Part shown: positions 55,945-64,000 of the stretch, piece by piece
How the letters are laid out: every line of letters begins with the position of its first letter
How positions within the stretch are numbered: the stretch's first letter is position 1
NCBI RefSeq assembly: GCF_037860775.1
Contig: NZ_JBBEWC010000017.1
Coordinates: 1-64,000, forward strand
DNA: 64,000 bases
Direction of reading: 5' to 3'
Source of the DNA: Emticicia soli
GTDB lineage: Bacteria > Bacteroidota > Bacteroidia > Cytophagales > Spirosomataceae
Made by a program: the position numbers and the translations under genes
The notes under the pieces: generated by a model
Database searches by the model: none
What the model saw: only the letters and a program-made list of their open reading frames with translations
What the model was told of the DNA's origin: nothing

Positions 55945-57239
55945 TCACGCCACCTCCGACTTTGGCGATAGCTTCCACCAGACACGGCCGTTTAAATGCT
56001 TGTTTGTAAAGTAAATCAGTTGTACAACCAATAGAATAAGACAAACGCCTGATATAATATAGCCAAATGTAATAACTACATTTACAAAAGAAATCTGTTT
56101 CAGGAAAAACTCACGGTATAATAGTAGCAATACACTACCTAAGTATCCGATTGAATCGCAGATATATACCAGAAATCCCACATTACCTTTTGCTTTAAAT
56201 AAAGCTATTAGCCGCTCAAATACTACAGTTTGTATTAATAAATAAGGTAAAAACAAACCAATACCTAAGCTCAACATCCATAATTGGCCGAAATAATTTG
56301 CTGCTGAAAAGCCCAGGTACTCACGCCACAAGCCGCTACGGCTATAATCATCATTCCTGAAAAAGTGAGGTATGAGTAGAAATTATTACGGATAAAGGCT
56401 ATTAGTGCTATGAGGCTCACTACCACTAGCCCGATTGTTGTTTCTATTTCTGAGAAAATGATTTTACTAAATTTCGGGTCAATTTCCCGCCAAACTTCTA
56501 CTGCAAAATTATCCCGAAAATCACGCATGGTAGCCATTAGCAGATACATACCTACAAAGCAAAACATACCTATGCCAAATTCTTTTATTATTTTCTGCTT
56601 ATCAGTCTTTGTCATGGCCACACGTCTGTTTCTGAGCTTTAAATCTTCTTCATTAGGCGGTGGTATCTGTGCCAGCATCCAGACAAAGAGCAAGAAAAAA
56701 GGCAGAAAGATAAGCCCGATTACGTAAGGTAAATGAAACTCGCTAATTTGGTAGGTTTCTTGCAGATATAGGTAGATGGTCTTTAATACGCCCGAAGTCA
56801 TAACAAGATTTAGGCTCAGGCCAAGCGATAGAAATTCAGTGAGTTTGCGACCTTCCAGAAAACTAAAAATAACTCCCCAAACCATACCTAAAGGCAGACC
56901 ATTGAGAAACAAAAAAGCAAAATTGTAAGGAAAAGGCACATAGCCAAAAGCAAGAAGAGATATTTCGGCAAAGGCTATTAAACCAATAATCAACACAACA
57001 CGACTTTTGGCTTTTAGCTCGGCTATTACTTTTATGCCTATTATTTTTGATAACATATAACCGAATACCTGCGATATAATCAAGATACTCTTATAGCCCA
57101 TACCCCATAACTCATAGTTTTCGTATAAGCCTGTTGTAAAGGGCTTACGAAAAGCATACATACAAAAATAAGTACCAAAGGCAGCTATAATGCACCAGAC
57201 TATCAACAATACTTCAGATTTCTCGAGGAGCTTCTTCAC
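55945..57239 (-). pseudogene. DUF5690 family transporter-like gene, interrupted by a one-base frameshift
   Basis: Two overlapping frames carry one protein. The first (322 aa, from the ATG at 57239) has about nine membrane spans, and the second (to the stop at 55945) supplies the last three to four (GNVGFLVYICDSIGYLGSV). Together they give about 431 residues, the usual length of DUF5690 (MFS-like) proteins. Adding one base at about 56281 joins SAN (first frame) to WMLSLGIGLFLPY (second frame) as SANYWML; without it the first frame stops at Gly-Cys. Either a real inactivating deletion or a sequence error; no slippery run is present there. The substrate is unknown for the family. Confidence 0.8.
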
Positions 57240-57554
57240 AGGTTGTCATTATTAAATGAACCTGTAAGTTCGGCAAGCAATATAAACTCAGCGTTAAGCC
57301 AATATTAAATATATTTCCTGATGTAGCTAGGTGAGATAAAGTGCCGATTATATATTTCAATAATATATTTCTGATGTAGAACTAATTCCACAATCCATAT
57401 ACGTAGCATTCCACATTAACACATAATAATAACCTTGTTACTACGTATAAGCACCTATGTTGCTTATAAAATACATATAAAACCAACTGGACTAAGGTTT
57501 TTAGATAATATTCTATACGCCATATTACTAAAAGTCTTATTAATCCATAAACTT
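57240..57554. other. Divergent intergenic region with a short direct repeat
   Basis: About 315 AT-rich bases. ATATTTCCTGATGTAG (57310-57325) recurs as ATATTTCTGATGTAG (57364-57378), about 54 bases apart. No gene is seen. Confidence 0.5.
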
Positions 57555-58667
57555 ATGAACTCGTCATCTTTAAAATCACCTCTTTATCTGAAACTGGCAC
57601 AAATCATTATGGGTTTACTAGCCTTTTTCTACATTCTTTACATAGGGCAAAGCATCATTATTCCTTTTCTGCTGGCAACTATAGTAGGCATCTTGCTTAA
57701 TCCGATGGTTAATTTTTTATCAGCAAGAGGTCTCAACCGGATTATTGCAATTCTTCTGAGTATTCTGGCAGGTACTATAGTAATTGGTGGTGTTTTATTT
57801 TTTATAGGTTCTCAACTAGTAATGTTCAGTGATTCGTTTCCGCAGTTTAAAGAGAAGTTTGATGGTTTTGCACAAGACGCTATAAATTGGATTTCACAGA
57901 CATTTAATCTTAGTAAGCCAAAGATTCAGGAACTCATCGAAAACGCCAAAAACGAAGGCTTTAAAAACGGAGCTATGGTAGTTACCAAAACCTTAGGCGC
58001 TATGGGTAGTGTATTTACATTGGCTGTGCTATTGCCGGTATATATCTTCTTGATTCTTTTCTACAAACCGCTCTTACTTGAGTTTATTGCCATGCTGTTT
58101 CAGGATGTAAAAAAGAATCTGGTAGAAGAGGTACTTTATGAAACCAAGACCTTAATTCAAAGCTATCTGATTGGTCTATTGATTGAGACTGTTATTGTAG
58201 CAGCACTAATTTCAGTAGGTCTGCTGGTTCTGGGTATTGAATATGCTATTCTGATGGGTATCATTGCGGCTATTATGAATCTGATTCCATATATAGGTAA
58301 CCTGATAGCAATGGTTTTTCCGATTACAATGGCACTTACTACCAAAGAGCCAAGCTATGCTATATGGGTTATCGTGCTTTTCTCGGTTGTGCAGTTTGTA
58401 GACAATAACCTTATTGTACCTAAAATTGTAGCGAGCAAAGTAAAAGTAAACGCCCTTATTTCTATTATAGTAGTACTTATCGGTGGTGCTTTATGGGGCG
58501 TTGCAGGTATGTTCTTATCGATTCCATTGGTTGCTATTTTAAAAGTTATTTTTGATAGGATTGAAGAGCTGAAACCATTTGGTTTTCTGATAGGCGACAA
58601 CCAACCCCGGGTCGGTAAGGTTATATTTAGTTTTAAGGGTATGAATAAGAAAAATAAAGAGAAGTGA
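57555..58667 (+). CDS. AI-2E family transporter (PerM-like)
   Basis: 370 residues from the ATG at 57555; the open frame begins 40 codons earlier at a TTG in AT-rich sequence. It has eight predicted membrane spans in the family arrangement: an N-terminal pair (LAQIIMGLLAFFYILY; IIPFLLATIVGILLNPMV), a soluble segment (about 120-170), and the C-terminal LIPYIGNLIAMVFPITMAL and IVPKIVASKVKVNALISIIVVLIGG. Family members export AI-2 in a few bacteria and act as Na+/H+ antiporters in others; the substrate here is open. Confidence 0.92.
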   Translation: MNSSSLKSPLYLKLAQIIMGLLAFFYILYIGQSIIIPFLLATIVGILLNPMVNFLSARGLNRIIAILLSILAGTIVIGGVLFFIGSQLVMFSDSFPQFKEKFDGFAQDAINWISQTFNLSKPKIQELIENAKNEGFKNGAMVVTKTLGAMGSVFTLAVLLPVYIFLILFYKPLLLEFIAMLFQDVKKNLVEEVLYETKTLIQSYLIGLLIETVIVAALISVGLLVLGIEYAILMGIIAAIMNLIPYIGNLIAMVFPITMALTTKEPSYAIWVIVLFSVVQFVDNNLIVPKIVASKVKVNALISIIVVLIGGALWGVAGMFLSIPLVAILKVIFDRIEELKPFGFLIGDNQPRVGKVIFSFKGMNKKNKEK

Positions 58668-58682
58668 GATTGATAAAAAAGA

Positions 58683-58711
58683 AAAAGCCAGAAGCAAGGC
58701 CTCTGGCTTTT
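58683..58711 (+). terminator. Terminator of the AI-2E transporter gene
   Basis: AAAAGCCAGA (58683-58692) pairs with TCTGGCTTTT (58702-58711) around a 9-base loop, 15 bases after the stop. U-rich end. Confidence 0.88.
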
Positions 58712-58793
58712 CTGATTTAACACCAATATGAATCTGCTGATTCAATTCTCAACCAAAGGGCTGATAGTCTTTTAGTGGTTAAACTAATATCTT

Positions 58794-59342
58794 TTATTGT
58801 ATAGATTTAGGTGTGGGTGCTACCCACTCATTGAGTTGTTTACTGTAAACCAGGTTGGCATCAGGCCATTCAACATAGTGTTTCATTGGCAGATATTTAT
58901 CTAGGTTACCATTTTTTATGAGTTCTGTAAATAAAAACTTCCCTCTTTCTTTTACCAGTTTTTCTTCTAAATGTGGTGTATTTACTACTTCTTCAAAATC
59001 GGTTGGCATCAGGTTCTTGCCCATTTTGTAGCGACCAATCACCCCTCTTTTATAAGGCAGATTACCTACCGGACGAACCACAAAAAAATAATGCGTACTA
59101 TCTGGGGCAACGTAATAATTTTCGATACTGAATTTTGGTAGAGCAGCCACATAAAACTTCCGGTATTGCGGAAGAAATCTTGTTTGATTGCTTGACTGAG
59201 GAGCTTTTACATATACATAGGTAATGATATTTGTCAGTAAAGAATCTTGTTGTGCTTTATCAAAATAGGTATTCACATTGTATTTGTCTTTTTCGCAGGC
59301 TAAAGCTATCAGACAAATACTCATCAAAAAAAACTTTCTCAT
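58794..59342 (-). CDS. Small lipoprotein, unknown function
   Basis: 182 residues from the ATG at 59342 (MRKFFLMSICLIALACEKD), a lipoprotein signal with Cys at 16; the open frame extends 13 codons further without support. The body (FYVAALPKFSIENYYVAPDSTHYFFVVRPVGNLPYKRGVIGRY) is beta-rich. No family is recognised. It follows the TonB receptor / beta-helix operon on the same strand, but a terminator (59374-59407) separates them. Confidence 0.75.
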   Translation of the reverse strand: MRKFFLMSICLIALACEKDKYNVNTYFDKAQQDSLLTNIITYVYVKAPQSSNQTRFLPQYRKFYVAALPKFSIENYYVAPDSTHYFFVVRPVGNLPYKRGVIGRYKMGKNLMPTDFEEVVNTPHLEEKLVKERGKFLFTELIKNGNLDKYLPMKHYVEWPDANLVYSKQLNEWVAPTPKSIQ

Positions 59343-59373
59343 ATTGGTGTTATTGTAATCAGAAAAATAAGAA

Positions 59374-59407
59374 AAGAACAAGGAGGCTTGAGGCCATCCT
59401 TGTTCTT
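59374..59407 (-). terminator. Terminator of the TonB-receptor / lipoprotein operon
   Basis: AAGAACAAGGA (59374-59384) pairs with TCCTTGTTCTT (59397-59407), 12 bases after the stop codon at 59419 on the minus strand. Confidence 0.87.
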
Positions 59408-59418
59408 AACCAGAAATA

Positions 59419-61179
59419 TTACTTGATATATACTACTGAGCTTGGGTTAAACTCTGCCCAAGTCGCAGTCCAGTCTGTAGTGTTAAATGCACCTACATAG
59501 TTAGTTGCAGTAAAGAACGATGGCAACGTAACCGCAGTAGTACCTGCTGATAAAGCATCGGCAGCACCAGTAGTTAATGTAAACGTTGGGCGGCCAGTAC
59601 CAAATACTGTACTGCTGATACCAGTGGTTGTCCAAGAAGCTACGGCTTTGTTACCAGGTTGCGCAGCAAACCAAGCTGAAGGTTTTGCAGTGCCAATCAT
59701 TAAGTCGGCGGCAGGGGTTGCAGTGTTGATGTCACGTACCGAGAAACCTTGTGGCAAAGTAGATGCACCTTGACCAAAGCCATTTGAACCCCAGCCTGTT
59801 ACACCCGCTAATACTACGTTGTTTAATACTAATTGACCTGAATTCGCATTAGCAGCAGTAGTAGAACCATCGATATAAACACCGTTAGGGAAACCTGTTA
59901 CGAATGTGTTATAAACTTTGATTTTGTTATTACGGCGTAAGTGCATACCGTTTTGAAACAATGTGCTGATAAATGTTTCTTGGCTTTGTTTTGCACCAAT
60001 CAACGAAACGTTAGCAAGTGTTGGAGATGTAAAAGGTTCAGCAGGTGTTCCCTGACCATCGTTATCAACTTCAAAACCATTAGAACCTGACTGGTCAGCA
60101 GCCGTAGCACCACGAAGACCAACCGCAAACTGGATGAAACCTCTGAAACCGTTATCCATATCAAAATCATCATCAAGTGTTCTGTAAGACACTAAGTATT
60201 TAGCATTTACAACACCACCAAACCATTCGAAGGCATCGTCACCACCGTAAGAAGCCTGTAGGTATTCAAGTGAAGTGCCACTTCCTACTGAACCAAAAGT
60301 GAAAGAGTTGATTTCTTGGTTAGGGTTGATCGGTACACCAGCGTACTCAACACGTACGTATTTCAAACTTCCTGAGTTGTCAGCGTCATCACTGCCACCA
60401 TGCCAGCCTTTGTAGCTACCCTCTAATTGAGCACTACCACCAGGCAAGTTGTTTTGTGCTTTACCACAAATTACTAAACCACCCCAGTCGCCAGCTTCAC
60501 GCTCACCTACTGCACGCTCTGATGTAAATACGATTGGCTCGGTAGCTGTACCGTTTGCGATAATTTTGCTACCACGTTGGATAATCAAAGTACCTTTACT
60601 AGAACGCTCGCCAATAATAACTGTACCTGCTTCAATTGTTAAGGTACCAGTAGCAACACCAGCAGCAGTAGCCGAGGTAGTATCACCACCTACACGCACA
60701 AAACCTGAAAGTTTATAGATTTTATCTTTTGTCCAGGTAATATTACCTTGTAGCATACCTTTTACTGTTACAACTTCTTTAGGCGGAACAGCCGTTACTT
60801 TTACTGTAAATGTAGCTGCAGTAGAAGCTTGGTTTTTAGTATCGGTAGCAATCACAGTAAAGTTTACTGATGTTCCTGCCGCAAGGTTTTCAATTGTATA
60901 TTCTTTTGAATAGCTATCAGAAGTTTCGCTAGCTGTATAGTTTTTTGTGTCAAATGGTGCTCCGTTTTTCAATACTGTCAAGGTTTTCAAGCCCGCTGGC
61001 GCACTGATAGAAGCCGTAACATTTACTTTAGCTCCTGGTACACCTGATGCTTCTGCACCTGCCGATACACTTGGTGCCGGAAAAACTTCTTCATCTTCTT
61101 TACATGCATTCAGTACAAACGCAGCCGAAACTGCCATCGTACATACTGCAAACATTCGAGAGAATTTAGAAAATTGCAT
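59419..61179 (-). CDS. Beta-helix-like surface lipoprotein partner of a TonB receptor
   Basis: 586 residues. A lipoprotein signal (MFAVCTMAVSAAFVLNACKED, Cys about 26) is followed by an Ig/PKD-like domain (about 38-130) and a large repetitive beta-structure with the family pattern LTIEAGTVIIGERSSKGTLIIQRGSKI, IVFTSERAVGEREAGDWGGLVI and SLKYVRVEYAG, which resembles a right-handed parallel beta-helix. The protein ends SSVVYIK. Proteins of this type are usually encoded behind a TonB-dependent receptor, as here (78 bases). I infer a role in ligand capture at the outer membrane; the ligand is unknown. Confidence 0.85.
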   Translation of the reverse strand: MQFSKFSRMFAVCTMAVSAAFVLNACKEDEEVFPAPSVSAGAEASGVPGAKVNVTASISAPAGLKTLTVLKNGAPFDTKNYTASETSDSYSKEYTIENLAAGTSVNFTVIATDTKNQASTAATFTVKVTAVPPKEVVTVKGMLQGNITWTKDKIYKLSGFVRVGGDTTSATAAGVATGTLTIEAGTVIIGERSSKGTLIIQRGSKIIANGTATEPIVFTSERAVGEREAGDWGGLVICGKAQNNLPGGSAQLEGSYKGWHGGSDDADNSGSLKYVRVEYAGVPINPNQEINSFTFGSVGSGTSLEYLQASYGGDDAFEWFGGVVNAKYLVSYRTLDDDFDMDNGFRGFIQFAVGLRGATAADQSGSNGFEVDNDGQGTPAEPFTSPTLANVSLIGAKQSQETFISTLFQNGMHLRRNNKIKVYNTFVTGFPNGVYIDGSTTAANANSGQLVLNNVVLAGVTGWGSNGFGQGASTLPQGFSVRDINTATPAADLMIGTAKPSAWFAAQPGNKAVASWTTTGISSTVFGTGRPTFTLTTGAADALSAGTTAVTLPSFFTATNYVGAFNTTDWTATWAEFNPSSVVYIK

Positions 61180-61257
61180 AATTTTTGGGGTTTATAATGT
61201 AAACTCTTAAAAATGTTTGATAATAACTATATATAACCGATTGATACGATTCGCTTT

Positions 61258-64000
61258 TTATTTGCCACTTAAAGTGTAACTCACACCTATTGAGAATAAT
61301 CTACCTGGTTTGTAGTGTTGCATGATTTCATCATTCTTACGGTCGAATTTCCCGTCCTGATTACCATCTTGCAGAATCAAAGCTGCCTGATTGAAGATAT
61401 CGTTGATACCTCCTTTTACTACGAATCTGCTACCGATACCTTTTGAGAATGTAAGGTCAAGCACATTTCTTGGCATTTCATAAAGGTCAGGGTATCCTTG
61501 GAAACCTACTGCAAAGATTCTTTTGCCAATTACGTTATAAAGTACGTTTACCTGGAAGTCTCTTTCTTGGTCGTTGTAGTTGATACCAGTGTTTACGATA
61601 TATGGCGACTGGCCTTGTAGCGGACGGTTATCTGACTGCCCTACCGAACCCTCTCTTAATTTTACTCTACTCACCAACAAAGTAGTGTTAAATAATACAC
61701 TTACTCTTTCAAGGAATTTAGAAGAAGTGATGCTTGCTAAACCTTTTTTGATTTCTAGCTCAATACCGGTGCTTCTTGCGCTCTTAGCATTGTTGTAGAT
61801 AAATGTTTTTGCACCCAACGAACCACTACCTGCTTCAACTTCAATCTCGATCGGATTTCTGAAATCTTTGTGGAAAGCCGCTATACTGATAATCTCAGAT
61901 GGTGTCGGATAAAACTCCCAACGAGCATCGAAGTTATTTACTGTTGAAATTTTAAGCCCCGTATAGCCTTCATATACTACGTTGAAATCAAAATCATAGA
62001 AAGAGAATGGCGCAAGCTCTCTAAATTCCGGACGGTTGATTGTTTGTCCGTAAGCTGCTCTAACCAACATTTTTTCAGAGAAGTTGTAAGAAAGGTTTGC
62101 TGATGGAAGCACACTTAGTACCGGATTTCTTACTGCAACTTTTGCCCCTCCAATAAAGGCACTTTCAAGGCTTTGTGTATTGTCTTCTACACGCACACCA
62201 CCAATAATATTCAGCTTTTTAGTAAGCGGAATATTTGCATTTACATAGTATGCTGTAAGTCTATTACCTGCGGTATATGAGTCGTTAGGGTTAGTTTGCT
62301 CATCAAGACGAATACCGTTGGTATTATTGATATTCTGGAAAATAACATTTATCGGAGCAGTGAAAAGTTCGCCATTAAAGTTTGAACCACGCACATAGCC
62401 AATGTTTCTACCATCAAACGTACGGTCTTTTCTTTCATAGAATAAGCCCGCTTTCAATTCCATTTCGGTTTCTTTTTCTTTCGAAAGTGTTATTTTCTGG
62501 CTAATGTTAACTGCACCTGTATAACCATCTTCTTTCATTTTAGAATACCATCTTCCTAAGAAGAAAGCCTGTGCTGTACCGATAGGAATATACACTGATT
62601 TTGTGCCGCTGGCTTCGTCAACATCCGAACGGTAACGACGGTAGTCTGGTTGATCTCTATACGAATTGTTGTAACCAATTACCCAGTCAACTGAGGTTTT
62701 ACCTTTTGCAAATGTGTGTTTCCCTGTAAGCTGCCCTGTATAAATACCACGATATACCTGATTAAACGAGTGGTTGTCTGGGTTATAGTTAGCTTCAATT
62801 GCACGCCCTGTACGTAGTGTATAATTTGAATTGCTTAACTGGTTAAATAAGTTCTTAAACTCAATTGAGTTGTTATCGTTCAAACGGAACGCCCAGTTGT
62901 GCATAACACCTACACGAATATTACGGCTGTATTGTTGGTCGTTGAAATTATATATCGGCGATTGCGTGTTGTTAATGTTGGCGTTGAAATCGTTACGGTC
63001 AATTACAAAATTGGTACGGGTGTCTGAGTAGTTCAAGGCTGTTACATTACCTACTTTTACCGAGCCAATCGAAAACTTGTAATTGCCTGTAATACCAATT
63101 CTTTGGTCTGGCGTAGCGTTTCCTCTATTTGCTATCCATTCGTTTTTTAAAGATTTACCTGCTGACTCTAAAGCCGCCGGATTATTTGCAATCTGGCTTA
63201 CATTAGCCGGAAAATATTTAGGCAAATCATAATAACCGTTATTGAAACCTGTCCAGTAGTTTTTACCTTGATTTGCCTGATAGAAATCTCCGAAAGTAGT
63301 ATTACTACGATAAGAAGTGCTATAATCAATTACTAATGAGTTTTTGTCAGGGATATTTTTAGTGAAGATTTTTACCAATCCACCAGCAAATTCGCCAGGT
63401 AATTCAGCCGAAGGGCTTTTAAAAATCAACATTCTGTCGATTTGAGAACTAGGGATAATATCAAACGAAAACGATTTTACGTCTGTTTCCATACTTGGCG
63501 TAAAAGCGTTATGAAGCATCACGTTATTATATCTTTGGTTCAAACCTCTGATATTGATAAATCTATCGCCTACAATAGTGATACCCGGTACACGCTTTAC
63601 TACCTGTGCCGCATCACGGTCAAGGCTTTTAGCAATTTGTTGAGCCGATATACCATTTACTACCATTTGAGCCGCTTTAATTTCCGAAATCACCGATACC
63701 TCAGTGTTTGTCAATCGGCTGGCTGTTACTTTAACTTCTTGCAAAATTGTTTTCTCCTCTTCTAAGCTAGTATTGATTTCGGTTACGCTACCCGAAACCA
63801 CTGCTACATCAGAAATGATTTTTTCCTGATACGATACATACGTAATTACAACTTTAACTTTACCTGCCGGAACTTTAGCAATAGAGAAGAAACCATTGAT
63901 ATCGGTAGCAGTACCTAAAGTAGTACCATCAATTTTAATAGTAGCTCCAATTAAATCTTCGTTTGTTTTGGCATCTTTGATTGTTCCACGAATTGTACCC
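61258..64000 (-). CDS. TonB-dependent receptor, 5' end beyond the window
   Basis: 914 residues are visible; the frame is open to the right edge. From the edge: a carboxypeptidase-regulatory-like domain (GTIRGTIKDAKTNEDLIGAT; VPAGKVKVVITYVSYQEK), a TonB-box-like stretch (LQEVKVTASRLTNTEV), a plug (AQQIAKSLDRDAAQVVKRVPGI; RGLNQRYNNVMLHNAF), and a barrel with typical girdle repeats. The signal peptide and first residues are missing. It is not a SusC type (plug and barrel are of the shorter, siderophore-receptor-like class). It is cotranscribed with the lipoprotein downstream. Confidence 0.94.
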   Translation of the reverse strand, partial: GTIRGTIKDAKTNEDLIGATIKIDGTTLGTATDINGFFSIAKVPAGKVKVVITYVSYQEKIISDVAVVSGSVTEINTSLEEEKTILQEVKVTASRLTNTEVSVISEIKAAQMVVNGISAQQIAKSLDRDAAQVVKRVPGITIVGDRFINIRGLNQRYNNVMLHNAFTPSMETDVKSFSFDIIPSSQIDRMLIFKSPSAELPGEFAGGLVKIFTKNIPDKNSLVIDYSTSYRSNTTFGDFYQANQGKNYWTGFNNGYYDLPKYFPANVSQIANNPAALESAGKSLKNEWIANRGNATPDQRIGITGNYKFSIGSVKVGNVTALNYSDTRTNFVIDRNDFNANINNTQSPIYNFNDQQYSRNIRVGVMHNWAFRLNDNNSIEFKNLFNQLSNSNYTLRTGRAIEANYNPDNHSFNQVYRGIYTGQLTGKHTFAKGKTSVDWVIGYNNSYRDQPDYRRYRSDVDEASGTKSVYIPIGTAQAFFLGRWYSKMKEDGYTGAVNISQKITLSKEKETEMELKAGLFYERKDRTFDGRNIGYVRGSNFNGELFTAPINVIFQNINNTNGIRLDEQTNPNDSYTAGNRLTAYYVNANIPLTKKLNIIGGVRVEDNTQSLESAFIGGAKVAVRNPVLSVLPSANLSYNFSEKMLVRAAYGQTINRPEFRELAPFSFYDFDFNVVYEGYTGLKISTVNNFDARWEFYPTPSEIISIAAFHKDFRNPIEIEVEAGSGSLGAKTFIYNNAKSARSTGIELEIKKGLASITSSKFLERVSVLFNTTLLVSRVKLREGSVGQSDNRPLQGQSPYIVNTGINYNDQERDFQVNVLYNVIGKRIFAVGFQGYPDLYEMPRNVLDLTFSKGIGSRFVVKGGINDIFNQAALILQDGNQDGKFDRKNDEIMQHYKPGRLFSIGVSYTLSGK

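Noticed and set aside
56271..57239. Complete 322-residue membrane protein with a separate 128-residue protein downstream
   Set aside because: The second frame has no start with support (its first codon is TTG inside the other frame), and the two parts form one DUF5690 protein if one base is restored.

Overview
The window comes from a low-GC member of the Bacteroidota, most likely an aerobic Cytophagales bacterium (Spirosomaceae-like). The evidence is a SusC/SusD pair, a second TonB receptor with an N-terminal carboxypeptidase-regulatory domain, giant multidomain surface proteins built from YCF48, SBBP, choice-of-anchor-D and ELWxxDGT modules, DUF4494 and DUF5690 proteins, a hybrid two-component kinase with a C-terminal AraC domain, and Bacteroidota-type -7 boxes (TAnnTTTG) in front of many genes. 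The genus is inference. There are no insertion sequences, prophage genes or CRISPR arrays.

Layout. 1-16.1 kb (minus strand): two giant exported repeat proteins. The first runs off the left edge and the second has 4080 residues; they share repeat families. A lone LytTR DNA-binding protein (16.2-16.5 kb) lies just upstream of the second. 16.9-19.9 kb: a hybrid histidine kinase / response regulator / AraC protein. 19.9-20.3 kb: a tRNA-Arg(CCT) gene inside an array of broken copies of itself. 20.3-30.2 kb: a GH20 hexosaminidase, a PcrA/UvrD helicase, a long perfect inverted repeat, dihydrolipoyl dehydrogenase, a polytopic membrane protein and a sigma-54 type response regulator that lacks its DNA-binding domain. 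30.5-37.7 kb: a carotenoid-type desaturase behind a dyad operator, two AT-rich small genes, an alpha/beta hydrolase, an aldose-epimerase-like protein, a small exported protein and an orphan TolC-type channel. 37.9-40.3 kb: a small acidic protein and a translationally coupled LpxH-like phosphoesterase / glycosyltransferase pair.

40.4-51.6 kb is the most coherent candidate system. It holds an exported alkaline-phosphatase-superfamily enzyme, a PhnZ-like HD-domain oxygenase, a SusCD uptake pair, a cytoplasmic protein-glutaminase-like enzyme, a glycine-zipper lipoprotein, and a tight two-gene unit of a phosphonatase-like HAD hydrolase and an FAD oxidase of the aminophosphonate type. I infer an aminophosphonate (C-P bond) utilisation locus that may be fed by TonB-dependent uptake. 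The individual family assignments are stronger than the claim that they act together.

51.7-64 kb: a membrane protein with a possible HTH-like N-terminus, DUF4494, an ELWxxDGT-repeat surface protein, a DUF5690 transporter-like gene broken by a one-base frameshift, an AI-2E family permease, a small lipoprotein, and an operon of a beta-helix-like lipoprotein and a TonB-dependent receptor whose 5' end lies beyond the right edge. Starts were moved downstream of the longest open frame where the upstream start was a TTG/GTG without support or where a signal peptide or promoter box placed the start inside.
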